In this document: positions 1 to 8,853 of the stretch, one piece after another
How positions within the stretch are numbered: the first letter of the stretch is position 1
How the letters are laid out: each line of letters opens with the position of its first letter
Assembly (NCBI GenBank): GCA_018806915.1
Contig: JAGKQI010000081.1
Span: 1,202,116-1,266,115, forward strand
DNA from: Phytophthora colocasiae
Lineage: Eukaryota > Oomycota > Peronosporomycetes > Peronosporales > Peronosporaceae
Reading direction: 5' to 3'
DNA length: 64,000 nt
Notes under the pieces: generated by a model
The model's database searches: none
Seen by the model: only the letters and a program-made list of their open reading frames with translations
What the model was told of the DNA's origin: nothing
Position numbers and translations under genes: made by a program

Positions 1-44
1 AATTAATCTCCTAAGGAGCAAGCTACCGTCCACCCAAAACCACA

Positions 45-294
45 ATGGTCAACGCTTTCATCTTCAAGACCGTCGCTCTGGTGTCGACTCTGCTGGCGTC
101 TGCCACTGCCGCTGACCTTGAGACCGTCAAGCTGAGCCACCCGTACGGCTCCAGCGCCGAGGTCTTCCTGTTCGGAGCTCACGTCAAGTCGTTCAAGGCT
201 GCTATGGACCCCAAGCTTGACATTCTGTTCATGTCGAACGAGTCGTACATGGACGGCGTGAACCCGATCCGTGGTGGTATCCCCGTCGTGTTCC
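45..294 (+). pseudogene. Hexose-6-phosphate 1-epimerase-like gene, 5' part (copy 1), split by retrotransposon
   Basis: The ATG at 45 opens a signal peptide (hydrophobic core about residues 8-20, cleavage near ATA-AD), followed by the family motif DGVNPIRGGIPVVF and, before it, EVFLFGAHVKSF. The family (aldose-1-epimerase superfamily) interconverts the anomers of glucose 6-phosphate; a signal peptide suggests a secreted member. The frame runs into the LTR and stops at once (TGA at 297-299). Joined across the 5-bp duplication GTTCC (290-294 and 14704-14708), the frame continues exactly into 14709-15430, so the gene was about 323 aa before the insertion. A paralog lies at 20295. Family call is firm; loss of function is inferred from the 14.4-kb insertion. 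Confidence 0.85.
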
Positions 295-804
295 TGTGAC
301 GGAATGCTGTCGATAGCACTCCGTCGGCATTGAAGTGCAAGTTGATGCACTGTAGTGCAATCTACATATCTCTACATGTACCCACTTTGTGATTGGCTAA
401 AACTAGATTCTGGTAATATGCCATTGTGGTTTACGCCATTCAGCTGAGACATTGAGAGAGTCTCATTGGCTGAAATTCGAGAAGGTTCTCGAAGCTTGAT
501 TATGCGACGCCCAGGAGTCAAGTCAACATTGCTACGTGGAAGTTTATAGGAAAATCATTGGTAGATAGCCAAATCAGAAGATAGGAAAAGATAGGCTCTA
601 GGATACACTCTACTGGATTTTTGAGAGAGCTCTGTGAGCCACCAGTTAGCTTAGGACCGTAAGAGCCTTCCTCATTTCAATTCACTTTTCAATTTACCAA
701 CAACCTCTCAGTGGCCCACCAACTGGTCACGCCTCCCTGGGTCTTCGCTTCGCCGTCCAAGTCCGGCCTCCGCTTCCTCGCCCCCGCGCGCCTACTGTGT
801 TACA
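295..804 (+). repeat. 5' LTR of the outer Ty3/gypsy element
   Basis: 510 bp with TG...CA ends, identical to 14194-14703 except for one substitution seen by eye. It contains an Inr/FPR-like promoter motif at 671-698. Its second codon position in the host gene supplies an immediate in-frame TGA. Confidence 0.95.
671..698 (+). promoter_or_regulatory. Oomycete Inr/FPR-like core promoter inside the LTR
   Basis: CTCATTTC at 671-678 fits the oomycete initiator and CAATTTACC at 690-698 fits the flanking promoter region consensus CAWTTTNYY. Together they mark a plausible LTR transcription start, about 100 bp before the LTR end. The same pair is present in the 3' LTR at 14570-14597. Motif match is seen; function is inferred. 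Confidence 0.6.
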
Positions 805-822
805 TGGTAGCACTTGTTGGTC
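805..822 (+). other. Probable primer-binding site of the outer element
   Basis: The stretch starting TGGTAGCACTTG directly abuts the LTR end. TGG is the complement of a tRNA CCA end, as expected for minus-strand priming. The tRNA was not identified. Confidence 0.5.
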
Positions 823-1137
823 AAGCTTCGCTCCATCGTCCAAGGTCGGGTCTCTCGTGGGCGGCATAGCCAGAAGCGAGTAGATCCTTGGCTATTAGCA
901 CCAGCCAATTGCTGGGGAAGTGCTAGGCCTAAAGGGGTCTCTTTTGGGTTGTCTTTGGGAGAGTTCGTGCCCATCACAGGTCAGGGAATCAACTTTGAAA
1001 GGTTGGTATATCTCTGCCTAGTGCACGTAACTCTTTGGTCGCTACTAGAAGCCGGTTCAGTGCTTGGAACGCTCTTAAGTGCAGCTTTTATTTCCATCGC
1101 TCCCCGGTAGCTTCCAATTTACCCTTTCTTTTGGTGT

Positions 1138-1503
1138 ATGGGTCGGTACAAACCGAGCCACAACAAGAGTCGTAAAAGGAAGAGTCGTGAGCTCAACTTG
1201 ACAGACAGTTCGAAACCACCTGTTGTCCAGGTTGTGAGACGAGCTCCTCTTCCTGATACGAGTCTTTTCGACTACCCTTACGACGCTGAGAAGTTCTCTA
1301 AGCTTCAAGAGGATCTGCTTAAGAATATCAAGAAGTCTCGTCGCATTACCCGTCGTTTCAAGAAACTGACAAATCGTATTGAGGACGACGCGGTTGCAGA
1401 GAGAGTCAAGGGCTTACTTAACGAGATTTTCGTCGAGCTCGGACATCTTGAAGACATCACTACGATCAAGCTAGATCGCGAAGTAAGCAGTAGTCGTAAC
1501 TAA
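1138..1503 (+). CDS. Small basic ORF between the 5' LTR and gag (unknown)
   Basis: 121 codons, starting ATG and ending TAA, in a different frame from gag and 77 nt before it. The N-terminus is rich in Lys/Arg (residues 1-18, NLS-like). The rest is charged and predicted by eye to be helical, with many K/E/R and spaced Leu. I do not recognise it. Ty3/gypsy elements usually have no separate ORF here, so it may be an accessory ORF of this lineage, a detached N-terminal piece of gag, or chance. Its position within the transcribed leader is the only contextual clue. Confidence 0.45.
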   Translation: MGRYKPSHNKSRKRKSRELNLTDSSKPPVVQVVRRAPLPDTSLFDYPYDAEKFSKLQEDLLKNIKKSRRITRRFKKLTNRIEDDAVAERVKGLLNEIFVELGHLEDITTIKLDREVSSSRN

Positions 1504-1580
1504 AGAAAGGTTTTCTCCTTCTTTCATTGGATTTTTGGGTTTTATTGGATTGAGTTCGTGCTACGAAAAGTCCACTCGAA

Positions 1581-2777
1581 ATGTCATCTACACGTGGTAG
1601 ATCGAGTGAGCGCGACTCTCCAAACCCGCGTCCGCGTAGAACGCCTCGAACGACAGCCAGGACGGCACCTGATTCACACCAGGGCCAACCGCAGGCTACC
1701 GCTAGGACGGCTCCAATTCCACAGAGCCAACCGCAAGCAACCGCTAGGACGGCTCCTATTCCACGGAGCCAACCGCAAGCAACGGCTAGGACGGCTCCTA
1801 TTCCACAGAGCCAACCGGAAGCAACGGCTAGGACGGCTCCTGATCCACAGGGCCAACCGCAACCAACGGCTAGGACGACTCCTGATCTACAGGGTCAACC
1901 GCAAGCTACGAATATGTCGTCGGGACAAGCAGGCGCAGCATCAGACACGATGTCGATGCAACAGCTGTTAGTTTACTTAACGCAGCAGCAACAGTCATAC
2001 CAAGCCCAGATGCAAACCCAGTTGCAAGCACAGATGCAGCAGGCCAACGCAAGATTCGAATATCTAGTTGCGTCCAGGGGTGAGCAGAGAAAGAAGGATC
2101 CGCCTATGTATGAAGGCAAATACGGCGAAGATATTGAGTTATGGATCTTCGCCACCGAGCAGTATTACGCAAGCAGACGCGGGTTGATGGAGGCAGATAC
2201 ATCGGATTTTGTGACGATGATCTCCAGCAACTTAGGCAAGTCAGTGCTGAATTGGTATCGCGCGTTTATCGCAGAGTGTGAGGGTACGAACGTACAGCCC
2301 ACATGGTCGCTCTTCAAGGGAAGACTTCGCACTCGTTTCAGGCCGAAGGACTTCGAATATGATCTTCGCGAGAGGATGTTTCGTCTCAAACAGAATGAGA
2401 CCATCCATGATTACGTCTCGAAGTTTCAAGACTTGCTATCACAGACAGAGTTGTCTATCAGCGAGTTGGAGAAGCGTTTCTTCTTTCAGAACGGTTTGCG
2501 AGAGGAGACAGCGAGGAAGATCAAGGAAGAGAGTCCTTCAACACTGCAAGATGCCATTGAGATTGCGTCAAATTTTGAGTTTGCGCACTACTCGGGAAAA
2601 CCCCCTAGAGCTCCTGCGAAAGGTTCGCAAGGATCGTCAAGCTCGGGGCATCGTGCGTCTAAGTCGAAGCAGAATTCAAAGAGCTCCGACAAGAAGAAAG
2701 GCAAGAGCGATGATTGGAAAAAGACAGCTACGTGCAGAAACTGTGGCAAGTTTGGCCACATTTCTCCAGATTGTTGA
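1581..2777 (+). CDS. gag: Gag of the outer Ty3/gypsy element, cut off by the nested insertion
   Basis: 398 aa. Residues about 1-110 are a Pro/Gln/Thr-rich tandem-repeat region, about 125-160 is Gln-rich, and about 170-330 is a retrotransposon Gag capsid-like region (motif WYRAF...W..FK..LR.RF). The protein ends in a zinc knuckle, CRNCGKFGHISPDC, which fits CX2CX4HX4C. The stop is TGA at 2775-2777, the first three bases of the nested LTR. Removing the nested element plus one copy of TTGT joins codon 2772-2774 in frame to 10518, so gag and pol were one continuous frame before the insertion. What remains is a complete capsid plus zinc knuckle. Confidence 0.9.
   Translation: MSSTRGRSSERDSPNPRPRRTPRTTARTAPDSHQGQPQATARTAPIPQSQPQATARTAPIPRSQPQATARTAPIPQSQPEATARTAPDPQGQPQPTARTTPDLQGQPQATNMSSGQAGAASDTMSMQQLLVYLTQQQQSYQAQMQTQLQAQMQQANARFEYLVASRGEQRKKDPPMYEGKYGEDIELWIFATEQYYASRRGLMEADTSDFVTMISSNLGKSVLNWYRAFIAECEGTNVQPTWSLFKGRLRTRFRPKDFEYDLRERMFRLKQNETIHDYVSKFQDLLSQTELSISELEKRFFFQNGLREETARKIKEESPSTLQDAIEIASNFEFAHYSGKPPRAPAKGSQGSSSSGHRASKSKQNSKSSDKKKGKSDDWKKTATCRNCGKFGHISPDC
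1685..1894 (+). repeat. 42-bp tandem repeat in gag (about 5 units)
   Basis: Units start near 1685, 1727, 1769, 1811 and 1853, with a partial unit on each side. Each encodes a 14-residue block of the type QPQATARTAPIPQS. Units differ at a few bases, so the array is not brand new. Confidence 0.85.
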
Positions 2778-4432
2778 CATGATGTAACTTCAGATTTTCT
2801 GGCGTCATGCTGCTGTTACCCAGTGAAGTACCTGGTTACAATTGGTTTTGGAGAGGGAGTATGTGGGACGTGGCTGCACCCGTGTGATATCTGTGGAAGA
2901 TTGTGGATAAACCTTCGCCTGACTGTAAAGGGGCCCAAAGGACCAGAAGTGTACTTCAGAGTGTGCACAACTCTGAAGGTCAACTACACTCTGTCTGGTC
3001 ACCGGACTTTCCCCGACGATGAGTGCCTAAGTTCTGGCGGAAAGTCTCTCAGAAGAACGTATCTCTGAGAGACCTCATCCCGTTACCGTCCAGCGCGACG
3101 ATGGATGGTTCAAGGATTCACAACATATACCCGCAGAGACCAAGTATCGCACGCTGGACGCCGCGCACCCGCGCAACCCCCAAGATCTTCGTGTACGTTG
3201 TAGCATTGGTGCTCCGTACTCTGGTTACTTACTCAAAACTCTGGTATCTCTAACTATGAGTGACTAAGACTCTGAAAACCAAGTGATATCAGACTCTGAA
3301 ACCACCGAAGATTCAAGACCATACTGAAACCAAGTGAACCCAAGTTCAAGTCACGCATTCAAGTGATTACTGACCTGCACATCCCCCGTAATGACGTCTC
3401 TACCTGTCAACCCATCGAGATCGGCTGCACAGACTGCATACTGAGACCAAGTTAAAGTACCAGATGTATACAAAGACCAAGAGTACCTGAGATATGAAGA
3501 CTGACTGCTCAAAGGACGCAAAAGACGACAAGAAGGAGAGAGTTACCAGATATATATGATAGTTATGAGGAAGATAAACGATAAACAGAGTTCAATTTGC
3601 CGTGTAACCCAGAAGTCGTTGTATTTCTGTCTGCATGGCCACGCCAAGGTAGTTGCCGTGTGATCTCTCGCCTATCCAATCCCCTTAGGCGGAGATCAGG
3701 TAACGAAGAGACCTGAGAGGACCCGCCTATTCCATATCCTAGTTGGGTCGTTTGTTTTGTCTCTAGCGGTAGCCCATTTCATATTGCTCGTTTGGACAGG
3801 CTCTGGAAACTAGACAGTCGTTTTCAGAGTGCAAGGTAGACTGTTATATATAGCCGATTGTATTGGTTTATATTTTCCCTCTATACTAGAGGGTGGTGTG
3901 CGAACGTAAAGGGATACCAGACAGACCAGGTGTCTGGTAGTAAGTCCCTAGTTGACCTGGAGTGCTAGCCCACCGTTCAAGGGCCTAGAAAGAATAAGAA
4001 CGGCTGTATATATTTGTATATTCCTGAACTCTGTATTGGTTGTTTATCTCTGAAAGTTAGGTATCTCGGTTCTGGATTTGTGATATTCAGACACCGATTT
4101 CAGACTTCCTCTGGTATATTAACCTCTTTTCGACCGCCGACTTCCTGGAAACCATCCCGGTTCCCAGAGATTCCGACTCCCGAACGCTCCTGGAAGGATT
4201 TCCTGAATACCGACACCATACTCCAAAGGAACCCCAACTTCTCTTCACAATACATTCGCAGACTCCGGCGAGGGTCATATTTCCGAAGACAACGAACCCA
4301 CGAGGATACCGCAAGGTACCACACGCCAACCTACAGTTGTACGGCTCTGAAAACCCCTTTTCAGTAGTCGTATAACTAGGGTTCACTATACGCCCCCTGC
4401 TCCGCGACCAAAGTTTCACCGACTTCGCGACA
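2775..4432 (+). repeat. 5' LTR of the nested element
   Basis: 1658 bp, nearly identical to 8854-10513. Differences seen by eye are CTATGAG/CTCTGAG, GTGAACC/GTAAACC, GGTGTGCG/GGTGCGCG, CTACAG/CTACCG and a 2-bp AT indel. Short ORFs inside it occur in both copies and look like chance. Confidence 0.95.
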
Positions 4433-4434
4433 AC

Positions 4435-4450
4435 TGGTGCGCGTGCCCGG
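4435..4450 (+). other. Probable primer-binding site of the nested element
   Basis: TGGTGCGCGTGCCCGG begins two bases after the LTR end, the normal spacing for a tRNA primer site. The tRNA was not identified. It differs from the outer element's site, so the two elements are different families. Confidence 0.6.
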
Positions 4451-4525
4451 ATCTTTGGAATCGTGATATCACCGGATTTGAGAGTACAAGAAGAGAATGT
4501 TTCCTGTCAAGCGTCTATATTCAAG

Positions 4526-5068
4526 ATGGCTACGCCAGGATTTACGAGAGGAGGACGCCGTGGTCGTGGTCGGAGCATTCCGACACGTCAATCCAAGCGT
4601 CTACAAGGTTTGTCGCCTGAAGAGCAACCAGACTTGGATGCTATCCAGAAGGCGGCCCGCGAGAAGAGGAGAGCTGCGCGAGAGAAGAAGGCAGCTGAGA
4701 ATGTGAGCGTCCCAGAACCGGCGGTCGAAGACCAGCCTGCCGAGGAACCAGAAGCTCAAGAGACACCTGCTGTCCCTGGTGAACAAGGTTCTGAAGGCCC
4801 GTCAGAAGTCGAAGCTTCTGGTGACGAGGCGACCACTGCCCGCGAGGGTGGTGATGAGGCGTCTGAGGGAGGCGCCGATATGGTTGAGTCCCCGGAAGTG
4901 ATCGATCTGTGTTCAGATTCGGCAACTTCCGGCCAGTCCGTGGATGAGGTGAAACCAGAACCTGGACTCTCTGAAGAAGATGTTCCGCAGTCTCCAAAGT
5001 CTGAAGACGCACCAATGTGTCTGACGAGTCTGGGAGGGCTGATTCGCTTGATGGGGAACGAGCTCTGA
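4526..5068 (+). CDS. Nested element ORF1 (acidic gag-leader protein)
   Basis: 180 aa from the first ATG (4526). The N-terminus is basic (GRRGRGRS... region). Residues about 50-150 are dominated by Glu, Ala, Pro and Ser, so it is probably disordered. The last 20 codons overlap ORF2, which is in the -1 frame. There is no ATG in the ORF2 frame until 5104, so ORF1 is the likely entry point for ORF2 translation. No known domain recognised. Confidence 0.6.
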   Translation: MATPGFTRGGRRGRGRSIPTRQSKRLQGLSPEEQPDLDAIQKAAREKRRAAREKKAAENVSVPEPAVEDQPAEEPEAQETPAVPGEQGSEGPSEVEASGDEATTAREGGDEASEGGADMVESPEVIDLCSDSATSGQSVDEVKPEPGLSEEDVPQSPKSEDAPMCLTSLGGLIRLMGNEL

Positions 5069-8000
5069 AGTATGTGCGTCGTGAGTTCCGCCGCTGGAAA
5101 GATATGGACACAGGCAAAGTCGTACCGCCAAGCGTCGAGTATATGTGGCCGACGACGAAGCCTAGTGCCGATGTCTTCCAGAAGGCTGCTGCAGCGACTG
5201 GCGACTACATCAAGTGGCGATGTTCCTCTGTCTTCCCTGAGGATATGTGGATCTCAGAGTTTCACGTGAGGCGTCATGGTTTTGGCCGGATACAAGATCT
5301 TTCCTACGTCGAGATTCCGATGAGCACGTTGACAGCACCAGAGTGTGTGGCAATTCTTCAGACAATGCTGTACGAGGCAGGTTTCGAATTTCAGAACCTC
5401 CTTCCAACATGGTCTCAGACGCAGGCGTCAGCTGTCTTTGAGTCTCAAGTACGCAGTGTGGCGTCCGAACTTCAGAGTCGACTCGCTGTGGAATTGGTTG
5501 AGTGGGCCACAGTGACCGCCAGGTTACAAGTGAACCGACTCCCGGAAAACGTGAAACCAGAAGACACGACAAGTCAAGACGAAGCAAACGGTGTATTACC
5601 TGACAATGATCCTGACCTACACGGACGACAGCTGATCATGCGACTCCGGGTGACCGGACTCCGAGTGACGCATAGTTCCGGTAGTTCCAGCAGTGATGAG
5701 CCGCCGCAGTCCAAGCGCTTGCAGCAGAGACCGCCGCGCCCACAAGTTCCGTCATCACCGTCAGCTCTGTCGACGCCATCGTTGTCTTCACTACCACAGT
5801 ACGAGAGTCAGTCTGAAGACGCACGGCCAGAGTCTGGAACACCAATGTCTGAAGACCAGAGCAGTTCCCGAACTCGAATGACGGACGTGTCAGTTCCCAG
5901 TGTCATTGGGACCTCTGATGATCAGTTGGCTGAGTTTCAGACTTCACGCGGAAGCTCAACAGATTCGTCTTTAATGTCCATGAGTCGAAGGGCGGCGTCA
6001 CACATTCCACTGTCTGCAGGAGGTTTGGTGATGCCTGCACAAGGCGACGGTGGTTTCACTGATGGAGATACCATGAGGCTTGAAGTGCCTCAAACTCTAG
6101 GGAGCATGCCAATGGATGCGGATGAATTCGATATGGTGAAGAAGCCCGGAATTCCTGAGATGATGTCTGAAAACCAGTTGTCATTCAGAGATTCTCCACA
6201 GGATTTCAGACAACATATATCGGAAGCTCCACAGTCGGCCATTTCAAGTCAAGGGGCGAGTCATCGATGCCGACAGCCGAGTCTGAAGAACGAGGGTCTC
6301 CAGCCAACATTTTCCAGTCGCTTGGGTTTCATTGAGATGAGCCGCACAAGGTCCGAAACCCGAAGTTCACGAAGATCAAGCCCAGCCAAGATGGAGTTGT
6401 ATATCATGAGACAGCAACAAGAGTGGCAAAGCAGGGTGAATCAGGTGCAGATGGAGTTCTTGGCCCGCGAGCGCTTGGAGTCCATGGAACGTGACCGCCG
6501 ATGGGAACAACGCGACTTGGAAACAAGACGTGAGATTCAGAAGCTCACCGACCGCTTGTTGGAGTCCGAAAACGCGAGACTGGAGGCGGAGAGACGTGCG
6601 GACGACGCTGAAGAACGAAGAAGTCTGGTATCTGAGAGTAAACTCAGAAATCGCAGCGCGGCAGAGTTGGAAACTCTGAAAACGGGGCTCTGGAACTCTG
6701 AAAACCAACGTCTGGAATCAGAGTTTGCTGAACGCTGGCGACAGAGAGAGGCTGAGACTGAAGCCGAACGTGCGCGTGCGACTGACGAGATGAAACGGGA
6801 CTGGATTTCTCAAATGGAAGCTCTACAGCAGCGAATGGAAGACATGGAAGCTGAACGCGACAGGGAGAAAGAAAGCTCTCAGAACATGCAACGGTTCCAA
6901 GCCGGTCAGTTGAGAAACCTTCGAGCAACATTATCCCAAGTTCAAGAGGCGCGAAGGGTCGGTCACCCTGATTCAGCAACTGCAACACCAGTGTTTAACA
7001 CTGGAAACCCTGAAGTTGCAACTATGCACCCACTATCCGGATCAGAAATCAGAAGTGGCGCAACTGGGGTTAGGGGATCAGAAGGAGTCGTCAGCAGGGG
7101 TTGGGTTGCACCCATTAAAACGACGGCGGCCTTCTATCCACTTCCTTCTCCAAGTAGAGCGGCAACCATTAAGCATGCGAGGGCTGGGAGGCATGGCGCC
7201 ACCACAACGGCTGCTACAGCGACCCAGACATACCAGGCGGCTCCCCGGACCGGGGCCAAGGCAGCAACAAGGCGTGCATCGACACCAAGATGTGCTATGA
7301 CACCCCAAACGGGTCCTAGATGCTCGAAACATGGCGAGGATGCCTTCCCGAAGTTGGAAAAGTTGGTAGAACCTCCAGACCTCGAAGAAAGCTCATACAA
7401 CTCAGGCTCGGACTCGGATAGCTCGTCGTCTGGTATCTGGATGGCCCCCGGAACGACTATGTCTCGAGGACAAGATGGAGCGACTTTGCTAACACTCAGA
7501 CCTGTCGTAAACCCCAAGTTTGTCGAAGAATTTGATTCCAGAGGCACGCGTCGGCAACGAGTTCACTGGTGGGAGCGTTTTCTGAATATGGCATATCAGG
7601 AAGGTTGGTCTTCCAGACAATGCATTCAAGAACTCAAGCTAAAACTTCAGGTGTCAGCACGTGACTGGTTTAACCAGCTCCCGAAAAGCGTGTCACGTGA
7701 CTGGAAAAGATTATCGTCAGAGTTCCGAAAACGCTACTGCAAACCTCGATCCCCACATTCTGAGATATATTTTACGATGGAGATGAGATTTTCAGAGACT
7801 CCGTTGGACTTCTTCTATCGTCTGAACTCCGCCGCTGGGAAAGCAGGCGTGGATTTCAGGAAGTCGTTCGACTGTCTGGGAGAACATGTCTTACGGTTTA
7901 TCACAAAGCTCAAGGACGCACGTCTGAAAACCTCGTTGCAAGCTCAGAGATTTCGATGTATTTCAGACTTGGAATACGCCCTGCAGCAGGATGAAGACGT

Positions 8001-8448
8001 GTGGAGCACATGTGGCCGAGAGATTACCCGAGACTTCAGAGCCAATTCTATTCTGCGGCGACAGTTCCTGCCCAAGTTCACAAGAGATGTGGATTCTGAA
8101 GATTCTGACTCTGAAAACTCTGAAAACCATAACGAATCTCTAAAATCCAATCTGGATCAGACTGGAGATACCAGAGTTCAGACTGGAGATTCCAGACTTC
8201 CCGATGTGACTTCAGCGTCTACCCGTGATGGAAACATTGCGCAAGCTTCCTCGGGTGCCTCAACAGCTCCACCAAGTGGTGAACAGAATCGGTCCTTGAC
8301 GAACGAAGTCTACCAAGTGCTATACGACATGGGATGGCGCCCGCCGACACATTCCTCAATTAGATTATCGAGTCAAGAGTCCCACAGCACGCGACCGCGT
8401 GTACGTTCCCAGCAAACGCAGGCTAGGGGCGGCCATCTCAGAATGTAG
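5005..8448 (+). CDS. Nested element ORF2, large Gag-like protein
   Basis: The frame is open from 5005 to the TAG at 8446-8448, about 1,147 codons; the first ATG is at 5104. In order: a conserved-looking globular N-terminus (about 1-170), a long Ser/Pro-rich region, a coiled coil rich in E/R/Q (about residues 455-640), a low-complexity stretch, and a retrotransposon Gag-type helical domain (about 845-960) with WWERFLNMAYQEGWS and WKRLSSEFRKRYC. There is no CCHC knuckle and no pol. At over 1,100 residues it is far larger than usual Gag proteins. Start by -1 shift from ORF1, by a GTG at 5017 or by ATG 5104 cannot be settled here. Confidence 0.75.
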   Translation, partial: RRTNVSDESGRADSLDGERALKYVRREFRRWKDMDTGKVVPPSVEYMWPTTKPSADVFQKAAAATGDYIKWRCSSVFPEDMWISEFHVRRHGFGRIQDLSYVEIPMSTLTAPECVAILQTMLYEAGFEFQNLLPTWSQTQASAVFESQVRSVASELQSRLAVELVEWATVTARLQVNRLPENVKPEDTTSQDEANGVLPDNDPDLHGRQLIMRLRVTGLRVTHSSGSSSSDEPPQSKRLQQRPPRPQVPSSPSALSTPSLSSLPQYESQSEDARPESGTPMSEDQSSSRTRMTDVSVPSVIGTSDDQLAEFQTSRGSSTDSSLMSMSRRAASHIPLSAGGLVMPAQGDGGFTDGDTMRLEVPQTLGSMPMDADEFDMVKKPGIPEMMSENQLSFRDSPQDFRQHISEAPQSAISSQGASHRCRQPSLKNEGLQPTFSSRLGFIEMSRTRSETRSSRRSSPAKMELYIMRQQQEWQSRVNQVQMEFLARERLESMERDRRWEQRDLETRREIQKLTDRLLESENARLEAERRADDAEERRSLVSESKLRNRSAAELETLKTGLWNSENQRLESEFAERWRQREAETEAERARATDEMKRDWISQMEALQQRMEDMEAERDREKESSQNMQRFQAGQLRNLRATLSQVQEARRVGHPDSATATPVFNTGNPEVATMHPLSGSEIRSGATGVRGSEGVVSRGWVAPIKTTAAFYPLPSPSRAATIKHARAGRHGATTTAATATQTYQAAPRTGAKAATRRASTPRCAMTPQTGPRCSKHGEDAFPKLEKLVEPPDLEESSYNSGSDSDSSSSGIWMAPGTTMSRGQDGATLLTLRPVVNPKFVEEFDSRGTRRQRVHWWERFLNMAYQEGWSSRQCIQELKLKLQVSARDWFNQLPKSVSRDWKRLSSEFRKRYCKPRSPHSEIYFTMEMRFSETPLDFFYRLNSAAGKAGVDFRKSFDCLGEHVLRFITKLKDARLKTSLQAQRFRCISDLEYALQQDEDVWSTCGREITRDFRANSILRRQFLPKFTRDVDSEDSDSENSENHNESLKSNLDQTGDTRVQTGDSRLPDVTSASTRDGNIAQASSGASTAPPSGEQNRSLTNEVYQVLYDMGWRPPTHSSIRLSSQESHSTRPRVRSQQTQARGGHLRM

Positions 8449-8853
8449 ACTGTGCAGCGTTTTCCCGGTATCAAGGTTGATGCGCCTTCCTGGTACTCGA
8501 TTTTCAGGAATGCAACGTCTGAAATAGTGTGCTTCAACCTGAGATTTCAGAGAACGCATTCTGAGGTCCAACCTGTTCTCGTCGACATGTGACTTTGCGT
8601 GGATCCAGAATTGATTGTGTGGACTTATGATGGGATTTCGTGAAGCTATGGATGTGAGGTTGGTGGCAGTAGATTTTGTGGGGTTTTGCAAGACGTGGCA
8701 TTCGATCAAGTGTGGCGAAAATAATTGCTTCAAAGTATCTCTGGAGCTCCAGAATACTGGAGTAGCGGTTGATTGCTTCGACGATTTTGCCTGGCCATGG
8801 TACTCAGTTCTGATAAGTACCATCACTGACGAACCGTGACCAGGAGGGGCGGT
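8449..8853 (+). other. 3' untranslated tail and polypurine tract of the nested element
   Basis: No ORF over 75 codons and no pol motif. CAGGAGGGGCGG at 8841-8852 just before the LTR is the likely polypurine tract for plus-strand priming. Confidence 0.6.

Noticed and set aside
2823..3253. Small ORFs inside the nested LTR (also at 8902-9332)
   Set aside because: They occur in both LTRs only because the LTRs are copies; no protein features.
5032..5059. Canonical -1 slippery heptamer in the ORF1/ORF2 overlap
   Set aside because: GGGAGGG and GGGGAAC do not satisfy X XXY YYZ in the ORF1 frame.
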